Part shown: positions 6,746-13,929 of the stretch, piece by piece
Numbering within the stretch: position 1 is the stretch's first letter
How the letters are laid out: every line of letters starts with the position of its first letter
NCBI GenBank assembly: GCA_038203025.1
Contig: JBBREK010000062.1
Location: forward strand, 1 to 18,956
Direction: 5' to 3'
Source: UBA11346 sp038203025
GTDB lineage: Bacteria > Planctomycetota > UBA11346
DNA length: 18,956 nucleotides
Translations under genes and position numbers: made by a program
Notes under the pieces: model-generated
What the model was told of the DNA's origin: nothing
Seen by the model: the letters and a program-made list of their open reading frames with translations, nothing else
Database searches by the model: none

Positions 6746-7788
6746 GCGACCTGCGCTGCGCCATTATCGGCATCGGTCCGAACAACCCGAGCAAGGGCGG
6801 CTGCAACTCCATCGCCTACGCCCACGCCTGGGCGCTGCGCAACACCGCCGGCTGCGCGCGCAGCCAGGCCAACCGCGACGGCTTCGTCCGCGAGTTCCCC
6901 GGCGTGGCGACCTACGCCGACTACCGCGACCTGCTCGCCCGCGAGCGCCCGGCCCTGGTCAGCATCTGCGCCTATCCGCGCGACCGCGAGGCCATGGTGA
7001 TGGCGGCGCTGGAATCCGGCGCCACGCACCTGTGGGTGGAGAAGCCGCTGGCGGTCAGCACCAACAGCGCCCGGCGCATGTTGGCGGCGGCCCAGGCCCG
7101 CGGTGCCAGCCTGGTGGTCGATCACCAGCGCCGCTACGGCCAGGTGGTGACGTGGATGCGCGAGGCGGTGGCCGAGGGGCGCATCGGCAGCGTGCTGCAG
7201 GCCACCGTCACGCAGCCCTGCGCCAACCTGCTCGACTTCGGGTCGCACCTGATCGACGCGGCGCTGTGCGCCCTGCCCGAGGATACGCCAGTGCGGGCCT
7301 TCGCCGCCACGACGATGAACCCCGGGGCGCAGCACCTCGGCCTGCCCGAGGACGGCCAGCTGGTCGGCACCGTCCACTTCGCCTCCGGCGCACGGCTGGT
7401 GGTCGAGGCTGGCGCGCACCTGCCCGGACGCAGTCCGCTGATCCGCATCGACGGCAGCGACGGCTTCATCGAGCTGCACGTCAGCCGGCCGGCCGGAGCG
7501 CGCTCGGTCTACAGGGCCCGCTACCGCGACGGCGCGACGGTGGAAAACCCGGCACTGATCGAGCACTTCCACCACGACAACCACCGCTTCAACCTGTTCT
7601 ACGATCGCCTGCTGCCCGACTGGCTGGCCTGTGTACGCGCCGGCCGGCCCTGCCTGGTCGACGGCACCGAGGCGGTGCGCGGCCTCGACTGCCTGCTCGG
7701 CCTGCTGCACAGCGCCGCCGCCGGCCGCATGATCGAGCTGCCGGTGCTCAGCGATGACTGCCCGCTTGACCTGCTGGCGCGGGGCTGA
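6742..7788 (+). CDS. Gfo/Idh/MocA-family oxidoreductase with a short Rossmann segment
   Basis: A 348-residue NAD(P)-dependent sugar oxidoreductase. The N terminus has the nucleotide-binding motif CAIIGIGPNN (6-15). VEKPLAV (99-105) contains the Glu-Lys-Pro signature, with the catalytic-type Lys101. FGSHLIDAAL (166-175) supplies the usual His169 and Asp172. The start is GTG at 6742, inside the stop of the upstream dehydrogenase gene (GTGA overlap). In this family the first helix normally leads into a second beta strand of the form gC-ELVAxxD. Here GC (37-38) runs straight into ARSQANRDGF, so about five or six residues of that strand appear to be missing while the reading frame stays open. This may weaken NAD binding. 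The likely partner is the MDR dehydrogenase; together they may interconvert a keto-sugar or uronic-acid derivative. The 3' end overlaps the convergent GH26 gene by 41 bp. Confidence 0.86.
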   Translation: MSDLRCAIIGIGPNNPSKGGCNSIAYAHAWALRNTAGCARSQANRDGFVREFPGVATYADYRDLLARERPALVSICAYPRDREAMVMAALESGATHLWVEKPLAVSTNSARRMLAAAQARGASLVVDHQRRYGQVVTWMREAVAEGRIGSVLQATVTQPCANLLDFGSHLIDAALCALPEDTPVRAFAATTMNPGAQHLGLPEDGQLVGTVHFASGARLVVEAGAHLPGRSPLIRIDGSDGFIELHVSRPAGARSVYRARYRDGATVENPALIEHFHHDNHRFNLFYDRLLPDWLACVRAGRPCLVDGTEAVRGLDCLLGLLHSAAAGRMIELPVLSDDCPLDLLARG

Positions 7789-8722
7789 GCCGCTCCTGCA
7801 ACCACTGGCGATCGCAGGCGCGCGGATCGTCCATCAACTCGCGGCAGCGCTGCTGACGGGCGGCGCCAAAGTGGCCGCCCCAGAACATGCAGGCGCGGGT
7901 CGCCGGCCAATGACTGGCGACCTCGTCGAGCAGGGTCAGGCAGTCGTAACCGCTGGGCTCGTGCTCCGGCACATTCCACGCCATCGGTCCGTATTCGCTG
8001 AGCATGAACGGCTTGCCGTATCCCTGCATGGTACGGTATTGCGGCGTGTACGGCACCAGGCTGGCGGCGTAGACGTCGAGGCCGACCAGATCGACGACGT
8101 CGTCCCCCGGATACATCTCCTCGACGATCGGGTCGTTGTCGTTGGCCAGCGGAGCGTAGAGCCACAACACGTTGCGGCAGCCGCGGCGGAGCGCGATGTG
8201 ATCGTGCAGGTCGCGCCACAGGGCGCGAAACAGGTGCGGGGTGCGCAGCCCCGCCGCCCCCCACCAGAAGCCGCGGCAGTTCATCTCATGCAGCGGTCCG
8301 TAGATCACCGTCGCGTCTTGCGCCGCGAGATCGTCAAAGCCATCGGCGATCGCGTCGACCAGCGCCTGCCAGCGCGCACGTTCGGGAGTGCCCTCGGCGA
8401 GGATGGCGGCGATCGCCGCGTCCTGGTCGCGCAGCCCGCCGAGACGGGGCCGGCACGGATTGGGCAGATGGCTGAGCACGCGCCCCACGCCGCCGGCGCC
8501 GGCGTGGGCGACCAGGGCCGGATTCTGACCGCGCCAATCGATCGCCTGCGCGACCTCATCCAGTTCGTGGATGCCATAACCCCGGCAGTATTCGGCACCG
8601 AGCAGACCAGGCCAGGCGCCGGAACAGGCGTGCACCTCCGCCGCCTCGGCGGCGCCGAAGCTGCCGATCAGCAGCGGTAGACCATCACCAGCCAGCAGCT
8701 TGCGCCAGGCGTCGGTGGTCAT
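7748..8722 (-). CDS. GH26-family glycoside hydrolase (beta-mannanase-like)
   Basis: A 324-residue single-domain (beta/alpha)8 enzyme. YGPLHEMNCRGFWWG (141-155) corresponds to the GH26 motif around the acid/base Glu (His145-Glu146, usually HEMNG-xWFWW). KPFMLSEYG (237-245) supplies the nucleophile, Glu243. VDLVGLDVY (210-218) is the conserved strand before it. Both catalytic residues are present. GH26 includes beta-1,4-mannanases, beta-1,3-xylanases and mixed-linkage glucanases; the substrate cannot be read from sequence. There is no signal peptide. The ATG at 8722 overlaps the stop of the upstream hydrolase as ATGA, so the two are translationally coupled. In-frame sequence beyond it is Arg/Pro-rich shadow of the upstream gene. 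It is the last gene of the LacI-associated operon. Confidence 0.83.
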   Translation of the reverse strand: MTTDAWRKLLAGDGLPLLIGSFGAAEAAEVHACSGAWPGLLGAEYCRGYGIHELDEVAQAIDWRGQNPALVAHAGAGGVGRVLSHLPNPCRPRLGGLRDQDAAIAAILAEGTPERARWQALVDAIADGFDDLAAQDATVIYGPLHEMNCRGFWWGAAGLRTPHLFRALWRDLHDHIALRRGCRNVLWLYAPLANDNDPIVEEMYPGDDVVDLVGLDVYAASLVPYTPQYRTMQGYGKPFMLSEYGPMAWNVPEHEPSGYDCLTLLDEVASHWPATRACMFWGGHFGAARQQRCRELMDDPRACDRQWLQERLSPAPAGQAGSHR

Positions 8723-11325
8723 GGCGCGACCAGGCGGCGGAGGCCGGCGGGGGCGACGATCCAGCGGGGCCGCGTGGTCAGTTCGACGGCGCCGTCTTCG
8801 ACCTCGGCGATCCGTCGCCCGAAGGCGTCGAGCACCGTCCCGGTCAGGCCGGGGACGTTCACCCGCACCACCGCCTCGGCCCGCTGCTGCCAACCGATCA
8901 GCACCGTCTCCCCATCGGGTCTGGTGAACCGGTAGAGCCTCACCCGCTCGCCGGCGTCCACCGCGGCGCTAAACGTCGCCTCGGCCAACAGGCTGGCATA
9001 GACCGCCAGCAGCGGCACCGAGACCAGCGGCCGGCCGTCGAAACCGATGACCATGTGGAAGTTGCTCTGGCCGGGGAAATGCCGCTGCTCCGCACTGTAG
9101 ATGTACCAACGGGCAAGGCCCGCCGCCTCACGGGCGACCAGGCCCTGCAGCAGGGTCAGCGAGGCGTCCAGACCTTCAGGTCCATCGGGGATCGAGGTCC
9201 CCGACTCGCTGTCCCAGATCGGCTTGACCGCTCCGCGCTCCGTCATCAACGCCCGGTAGTCCGCAACCGTCGGGGTGAATGTGGCAGCTCCAAACATCTC
9301 GCGCCCGATCTCGCCGTAGGCATGATAAGAGATCGCATCGCAATGGTCGTTCAGACCGAGGGCAAAGGCCTGGCGGAAGAAATCCATCGCCTGCCCGGCG
9401 GTAGCGCCGGCAACCACCACTGCCTGCGGGTCCTCGGCCTTCACCGCCGCATAGGCGACACGGAGCAGCCGCACGTAGGCAGCTGCCTGCGAGGCGTCTC
9501 GCTGCGGATTGAAGCGCATGAAGTAGCCGTTGGGTTCGTTCCACACCTCGTAGGCGTCGACCCCGGCCGCCCGGCCACGCCGTACCACGCTGCGCACGTA
9601 GCCGGCCCAGGCCTCGTCAGAGTCCGGCGGATAGTGACTCCAGTGGTCCTGATCCCACGCTTGGCGCTTGGCGTCATTGCGCACCGCTTCCGGGGCGCTG
9701 CTCGCCCACAGCGGGGAACCATTGAGAATAATCATGCCGGCGACCTTGGCCTCGTGGTAGCGCGCCAGCACGGCGGCGGGGAACGTGTCGACGCCCTGCT
9801 CCTTTTCGACCGTCGGCCAAGCGAACTCGAAGCAGCGGGCATGGCCGATGCCCAGTCCAGCAAGGAATGGGATGTGTTCGGCATCATTCGAGGTCATGTG
9901 CGCGCCAAGGAACCCACGCGGCTGCAGCCCAACCGGCCGGACCGGCACCACGGCGAAGCGGTCGGGCAGGGTCAGAGCCTGCGGCGAGGCCAGGCGCAGC
10001 GTGGCCTCGTACCAGCCCGACGGCAGGTCCGGCAGGGCGAGGACGGCCTGCGCGTTGCCCTCGGCGTCGGGCTGGAGCTGGACCGGCAGTCGACGTGACG
10101 CGCCACCAGCCGCATCCGCCAGTTCAAGCGACGCCTCCTGCGGACCGGCCAGACCGCTGGCGTGCAGCTGGGCGCGCAGCGTCGTCCCGCGAGGTGCCAC
10201 CGCGCGCAGTTGCGGGTCGAGGCCCTCGATCGTGACCGCCGAGCAGGGCGGAGCTGATGGCACCACATCCTGCTGCGCATCGACTTCGACCAGACTGATC
10301 GAACGGAGCTGCAGCGGGGCCTTGCCGAAGTGCTCGACGCGGACGTAGACCGACATGGCGCGTTCCGACAGGGTGCCATGCGTCGGGACCTCGTGGCGGT
10401 AGACGCCTGCGGCGACGCCGTCCCGGAAGACCAGCGGCAGCTTGCGGATGATGTCGATGTTCTGGCCGGGCCGGGCGATCCAGAAGTAGGCGTCGCCGGG
10501 TGCGCCATCGCCCTCGACACGCAGCAGGTACTCCCGCCCCAGGCGCAGACGCAGCGGCTGGGCGTAGGTCAGGAAGCCGAAGATGCCGGACCCGGCCATG
10601 AAGCGCTGTCGCGCGGTGTCCGGCACCGGCAGAAATCCCGGACGCTGCTCGGCCGGCAGCGCTTGCAGCCGCTGCGGATTGCCACCCCATTCCGGCACGC
10701 CGTAACTCCAACCGCGACCCTCGAGGGCGAAGTCGTGATTGGCGAGCAGTTCGCCGCGCGCCGGGCCCGCGCCGGCCGACGGCAGCTCGTAGGCCGCCTG
10801 ACGAGTGACGGTCAGCCAGCGCAGCTCGTAGCTGCCGACCCCTTTGAGCGTAAGGATCAGCTCGGAATCATCGTCGTCGACTGCTGGACGGATCTGGGTG
10901 GTCAACACGGTCCACGTCTTGCTCACCGGGAAGCTGTCGCTGCCGGCATGGGTATAGGGATTGCTGCGCCGGCGCAGGATCAGGCTCACCGCCTCGATCT
11001 GGCCAACCGCACGGGTCTCGCAGGTGATGCGATAAACCCACTGCGCCCCCAGCGGCAGTCCGTCCTTCTTGGCGCCGGGTACGGCGCTGAGTTTCGCCTC
11101 GGCCTTGGCGTCGACCTGGATGGCCAGGACCTGCCCCGCCTCGTCCGCCTTGCGCACCTGCATGTGCCCGTGCTGATTCCACGGCTCGCGCCAGCCGGCC
11201 TCGCGCCAGCCACTTGCGCCGGGATCAGACCTGAACCATAGACCCGGGGTCACCACAGCCGCCGATTCGCCCGCTGGCAGCGCGGCGGTCAGCAACAGAG
11301 ATATGGTGAAGATCACGACGCGCAT
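8719..11325 (-). CDS. Secreted multidomain clan-A glycoside hydrolase (GH39-like)
   Basis: An 868-residue exported protein. Residues 1-22 form a signal peptide (MRVVIFTISLLLTAALPAGESA). Two beta-rich regions follow (about 24-180 and 190-350) that resemble carbohydrate-binding modules, with NHDFALEGRGW-type motifs, and then an Ig-like segment (about 365-460). The catalytic barrel spans about 470-790. AYEVWNEPNGYFMRF (591-605) gives the Asn-Glu-Pro acid/base (Glu597), and KPIWDSESGTS (701-711) gives the nucleophile (Glu708). SYHAY (666-670) is also typical of clan A. A C-terminal beta domain (about 795-860) closes the chain, as in GH39. GH39 contains beta-xylosidases and alpha-L-iduronidases. 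Assignment to clan A is firm; GH39 rather than GH5 or a newer family is a guess. The start at 11325 has a good AGGAG six bases upstream. It is translationally coupled to GH26. Confidence 0.8.
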   Translation of the reverse strand: MRVVIFTISLLLTAALPAGESAAVVTPGLWFRSDPGASGWREAGWREPWNQHGHMQVRKADEAGQVLAIQVDAKAEAKLSAVPGAKKDGLPLGAQWVYRITCETRAVGQIEAVSLILRRRSNPYTHAGSDSFPVSKTWTVLTTQIRPAVDDDDSELILTLKGVGSYELRWLTVTRQAAYELPSAGAGPARGELLANHDFALEGRGWSYGVPEWGGNPQRLQALPAEQRPGFLPVPDTARQRFMAGSGIFGFLTYAQPLRLRLGREYLLRVEGDGAPGDAYFWIARPGQNIDIIRKLPLVFRDGVAAGVYRHEVPTHGTLSERAMSVYVRVEHFGKAPLQLRSISLVEVDAQQDVVPSAPPCSAVTIEGLDPQLRAVAPRGTTLRAQLHASGLAGPQEASLELADAAGGASRRLPVQLQPDAEGNAQAVLALPDLPSGWYEATLRLASPQALTLPDRFAVVPVRPVGLQPRGFLGAHMTSNDAEHIPFLAGLGIGHARCFEFAWPTVEKEQGVDTFPAAVLARYHEAKVAGMIILNGSPLWASSAPEAVRNDAKRQAWDQDHWSHYPPDSDEAWAGYVRSVVRRGRAAGVDAYEVWNEPNGYFMRFNPQRDASQAAAYVRLLRVAYAAVKAEDPQAVVVAGATAGQAMDFFRQAFALGLNDHCDAISYHAYGEIGREMFGAATFTPTVADYRALMTERGAVKPIWDSESGTSIPDGPEGLDASLTLLQGLVAREAAGLARWYIYSAEQRHFPGQSNFHMVIGFDGRPLVSVPLLAVYASLLAEATFSAAVDAGERVRLYRFTRPDGETVLIGWQQRAEAVVRVNVPGLTGTVLDAFGRRIAEVEDGAVELTTRPRWIVAPAGLRRLVAP

Positions 11326-11331
11326 GCTTGA

Positions 11332-11336
11332 CTCCT
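11332..11336 (-). promoter_or_regulatory. Shine-Dalgarno AGGAG of the secreted hydrolase
   Basis: The minus strand reads AGGAG, then six bases, then ATG at 11325. This fixes the start at the signal peptide and rules out the 99 upstream codons that remain open to 11622. Confidence 0.7.
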
Positions 11337-11356
11337 GCAGAGGGTGTCCGGTCAGG

Positions 11357-11926
11357 TCAGCGGGCAGAGGGCAGCGCGATGACGGCCAGGTCATCGAGGC
11401 GGACGGTGCCGGACCCTTTGACCACGGCGAGCTGCAGCACCACCTGATTGAGTCCAGCCGGCAGGGTGGCCGTCCCGCTAAACGGGACCCAGGCGCCACG
11501 CGCAGCGCCTTGGCCGAACACCGCCAGTTGCTGATCTGGGCTGCGCTTCCAGTCGGCGTCGAAGCCGTGCACCGAGACGATGGCGATAAGATCCTCGCCG
11601 CCATCCAGACGCACCATTCCACTCAGTCGCAGTTCGCCGGCGCCGACCTGGTCCTCTGCACCGCACAGCACCACCCGGCTGTTCGCCGGACCAGCCCCGG
11701 CCGGGACGATCAGCCGCAGACTATCGGGAGCGCTGTGGAAGACCTCGACGTCATGCGCAAACCCCGCCTTCGGCCCATCAGGCGTCCCCTGCCAGACCTG
11801 TTCCCAGTCTGCGCCGGCAAGGCGTTGCGTGATTGCCGCCAGCCGCAGGTCGTCAGCCGCCCCGGCCAAAGCGACCGTGAGCAGCGGGAGGAGGAGGGGC
11901 GCGGCGAGCCGAGGCGGGAAGGGCAT
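11357..11926 (-). CDS. Small secreted beta-sandwich (carbohydrate-binding-like) protein
   Basis: A 189-residue protein with a signal peptide at about 1-23 (hydrophobic AAPLLLPLLTVALAGA). The mature part is beta-rich with no catalytic motif. It ends in AWVPFSGTATLPAGLNQ and then SGTVRLDDLAVIAL (172-184). The latter is the typical last strands of CBM4/9-like jelly-roll domains, where GxVxxDDVxL closes the fold. The likely role is binding the target glycan or assisting the hydrolase encoded 31 bp downstream. No specific family is recognised. The ATG at 11926 has AAGGA seven bases upstream. It is the first gene of the operon and lies directly behind the ACCGGT operator at 11961-11972. Confidence 0.65.
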   Translation of the reverse strand: MPFPPRLAAPLLLPLLTVALAGAADDLRLAAITQRLAGADWEQVWQGTPDGPKAGFAHDVEVFHSAPDSLRLIVPAGAGPANSRVVLCGAEDQVGAGELRLSGMVRLDGGEDLIAIVSVHGFDADWKRSPDQQLAVFGQGAARGAWVPFSGTATLPAGLNQVVLQLAVVKGSGTVRLDDLAVIALPSAR

Positions 11927-11933
11927 GACTGGG

Positions 11934-11938
11934 TCCTT
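11934..11938 (-). promoter_or_regulatory. Shine-Dalgarno AAGGA of the small secreted protein
   Basis: The minus strand reads AAGGA, seven bases, then ATG at 11926. It supports this start over the in-frame ATG at 11977, which has no such signal and would place extra residues before the signal peptide. Confidence 0.6.
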
Positions 11939-11960
11939 TGGTTGTACGCAGTGTGTTGGT

Positions 11961-11972
11961 TGCACCGGTGCA
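11961..11972. promoter_or_regulatory. Candidate LacI operator (perfect 12-bp palindrome)
   Basis: TGCACCGGTGCA is a perfect palindrome. It is flanked symmetrically by TTG two bases to the left and CAA two bases to the right, giving a 22-bp dyad at 11956-11977. It lies 34 bp upstream of the first gene of the glycosidase operon, inside the 113-bp gap after lacI. On the minus strand a TTGACT that could serve as a -35 box overlaps its edge, so binding would block transcription. An even-length dyad with a central CCGG is the kind of site LacI-family dimers bind. A near copy at 13166-13177 precedes lacI itself. Confidence 0.65.
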
Positions 11973-12039
11973 GTCAATCTAGGAACGCGGCCCTGGTTTG
12001 GTTGTGACCGGGGTTCGTGATGCGCGGTTCGCGCGGGTA

Positions 12040-13092
12040 TCAGGCGATTGGGGCCGTGCTATGGCCCTCGGCCAGACGCATCGGCACCGCGATCGACGGC
12101 CTCGGCACCTGCGGACTGGCGATGCGTTGCATCAGCATGTCCACGGCGTTGGCGGCGATCGTCCCGTCATCGATGACCATGGTCTCGACCGCCACGCCAA
12201 GATCGACCACCGGCGCATTACCGAAGGTGACCAGCGAGAGATCGGCGGGCAGGCGCAGGCCCTCGGCCAGGGCGGCGGCGATCACGCTGCGCGCCGTCAC
12301 CGCGCCGTAGGCGAGCACGGCGGTGGGACGGTCGGGTTCGCGCATCCAGGCCCGGCAGGCGTCGAGACGTCGTTCCTCGGCGACCCGGTCGTTGGCGGCG
12401 ATCCGACGCGGCGCCAGTCCTGCGGCGGTCATCGCAGCACTGTAGCCGGTGAGGCGGTCGGCCATGCTGTAGTGACGGTAGATCTCCGGCGTGGCCAGAC
12501 CAATGTCGTAGTCGAGGTAGGCGATGGCGCGATGACCAAGGAGCAGCAGGCGTTCCGTCGCGGCCCGCGCCGCACCAACATCGTCCGGATGCACCGCGTC
12601 GGCCTCGCGCCGCAGATTCAGCCAGACGCAGGGCAGCCGATGACGCTCGATCAACTCACTCATGCCGGGTGGCACCTGATAGCTGTAGGCCGAGATCAGC
12701 CCATCCACCATCAGTTCACGCAAGATGTTGGGCACGTAGGTCGCATCGGTCAGCCGGGCGTCATCGCACGCCGACAGAGCCAGGGTCAGGTGATGGGCAG
12801 CGAGACGCTCGGCCAGGGCGATGAGCTGTTCATGACCGACCAGACTGCGCCGCAATCCGGCGCTGAGCAGCAGGCCGACCTGGCCAAAACGTCGCGTCGC
12901 CATGGCGCGGGCGGCGCTGTTGGGCCGGTAGCCCAGTTCGGCGGCGGCCTGCTGCACCAGCGCGACCGTGGCCGGCGCGAAGGCGGCGGTCTGCCCGCGC
13001 AGGATGTAGCCCACCGAGGCTTTGGCGAAGCCGGTGCGCTTGGCGATGGCATCGAGGGTCGGCCGACCGGTACGCTTGGACATCTGCGGCAT
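12040..13092 (-). CDS. LacI-family transcriptional repressor
   Basis: A 350-residue regulator. The N-terminal helix-turn-helix is RPTLDAIAKRTGFAKASVG (10-28) followed by YILRG, then the hinge region ELGYRPNSAARAM, both standard for LacI/GalR proteins. The rest is a periplasmic-binding-protein-like sugar domain, with VGLLLS at its start and SLVTFGNAPVVD near the end of the second lobe. The ATG at 13092 is preceded by a G-rich GGTGGGGG. ATG 13083 and GTG 13104 are alternatives. Its own upstream region carries a copy of the operator found before the glycosidase operon, so autoregulation is likely. The probable role is sugar-relieved repression of the secreted hydrolase operon and of the divergent pseudopilin. 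The inducer is unknown. Confidence 0.9.
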   Translation of the reverse strand: MPQMSKRTGRPTLDAIAKRTGFAKASVGYILRGQTAAFAPATVALVQQAAAELGYRPNSAARAMATRRFGQVGLLLSAGLRRSLVGHEQLIALAERLAAHHLTLALSACDDARLTDATYVPNILRELMVDGLISAYSYQVPPGMSELIERHRLPCVWLNLRREADAVHPDDVGAARAATERLLLLGHRAIAYLDYDIGLATPEIYRHYSMADRLTGYSAAMTAAGLAPRRIAANDRVAEERRLDACRAWMREPDRPTAVLAYGAVTARSVIAAALAEGLRLPADLSLVTFGNAPVVDLGVAVETMVIDDGTIAANAVDMLMQRIASPQVPRPSIAVPMRLAEGHSTAPIA

Positions 13093-13163
13093 GCTCGCCC
13101 CCACCGCTGAGGGGCAAGCCCTGGTGGCCTGGCCTAGCCCTTGCAGGTCCGCTGTTGTCTTTT

Positions 13164-13169
13164 ATTGTA
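13164..13169 (-). promoter_or_regulatory. Candidate -10 box for lacI
   Basis: The minus strand reads TACAAT, one base from the TATAAT consensus, about 70 bp upstream of the lacI start. No strong -35 is seen. It overlaps one half of the operator at 13166-13177, which suits autorepression. Confidence 0.35.
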
Positions 13170-13177
13170 CCGGTGCA
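13166..13177. promoter_or_regulatory. Second candidate LacI operator, between lacI and the pseudopilin gene
   Basis: TGTACCGGTGCA matches the perfect operator at 11961-11972 in 11 of 12 positions. It sits in the divergent region between lacI and the pseudopilin gene, and its right edge is two bases before the pseudopilin ATG at 13180. Binding here would cover the candidate lacI -10 and the start region of the pseudopilin gene. Two near-identical sites next to a LacI gene are better support than either alone. Confidence 0.6.
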
Positions 13178-13179
13178 CT

Positions 13180-13929
13180 ATGTGTAAGTCCGCCACTTCC
13201 AGCAGGGTCTTGCGCGATGGGTTCACGCTTATCGAGCTGCTCGTGGTGGTCAGCATCATCGCCGTGCTGGCGGCCATGCTGCTGCCCGCGATCAGCCTGG
13301 TCAGGCAAGCCGCCTATTCCGTCCGCTGCCAGTCCAGTCTGCGTCAGCTCGGCCTCGCCACCGCCGGCTACGCCGCCGACAACGAAGACGCAGTACCGCC
13401 GCGCTACCTCAACGTCCCGGGCGCGTGGCAGTCGCCGTGGTTCGGCTTCCTCGTCGACTACATCGAGGTCTCCGCCCCGACCGGCACGCCGGCCGTGGTG
13501 ATCCGCGATAAGGCGCGCAGCGTCATCTGGGGCTGCCCGGCCTGGAAAGGCGTCACGCTGCCCGGCGGGATCCTCGACCACAATGCCCCTGGCTATGGCA
13601 TGAACACGACCCCCGATCTGCCGCACAGTTGGGCCTCGAACGACCCCGTCGACGCCACCTACAAGGTCTTCCGCCTGATGGGGGGGCCGGGACCACGCAG
13701 CAATCGGATCCTGCTGGGCGACAGCAGCTGGTTCGGCCTCAGCCTGGAATGGAGCCCTCCGTGGATGGGGATCCAGCTGTCCCCCCAGCACGCCTCTGGT
13801 TCTTCCACGTCCGGCTACCGCCACGGCAAGGATGGGGCCAACTACCTGTTCTGGGACCTGCACGTGCAGCACGCCACCTACCGCGGCGCCTATCGCGCGA
13901 TCAGCAACCCGGCCGCGTTTCGGGAGTGA
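13180..13929 (+). CDS. Pseudopilin-like protein with type IV prepilin leader
   Basis: A 249-residue protein. The leader MCKSATSSRVLRDG ends in Gly14, followed by FTLIELLVVV, so prepilin peptidase would cut after Gly14 and Glu19 is the conserved +5 Glu. The hydrophobic helix runs to about residue 38. Then comes SVRCQSSLRQLGLATAGYAADNEDAVPPR, the conserved segment of the large pseudopilin-like families of Planctomycetota and Lentisphaerota. The C terminus has RHGKDGANYLFWDLHVQ, a variant of the H-x9-DG motif in which the final DG is DL. It probably sits in the inner membrane as part of a type II secretion-like or pilus-like structure. The ATG at 13180 has no Shine-Dalgarno sequence and lies two bases after the operator. 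An in-frame TTG at 13165 is possible, and a leaderless mRNA would also fit. The 3' end overlaps the second AraC gene by 40 bp. Confidence 0.83.
   Translation: MCKSATSSRVLRDGFTLIELLVVVSIIAVLAAMLLPAISLVRQAAYSVRCQSSLRQLGLATAGYAADNEDAVPPRYLNVPGAWQSPWFGFLVDYIEVSAPTGTPAVVIRDKARSVIWGCPAWKGVTLPGGILDHNAPGYGMNTTPDLPHSWASNDPVDATYKVFRLMGGPGPRSNRILLGDSSWFGLSLEWSPPWMGIQLSPQHASGSSTSGYRHGKDGANYLFWDLHVQHATYRGAYRAISNPAAFRE

Noticed and set aside
6496..7710. Minus-strand open frame of 404 codons opposite MDR and Gfo/Idh
   Set aside because: It is a shadow of high-GC coding DNA on the plus strand, with no recognisable domain.
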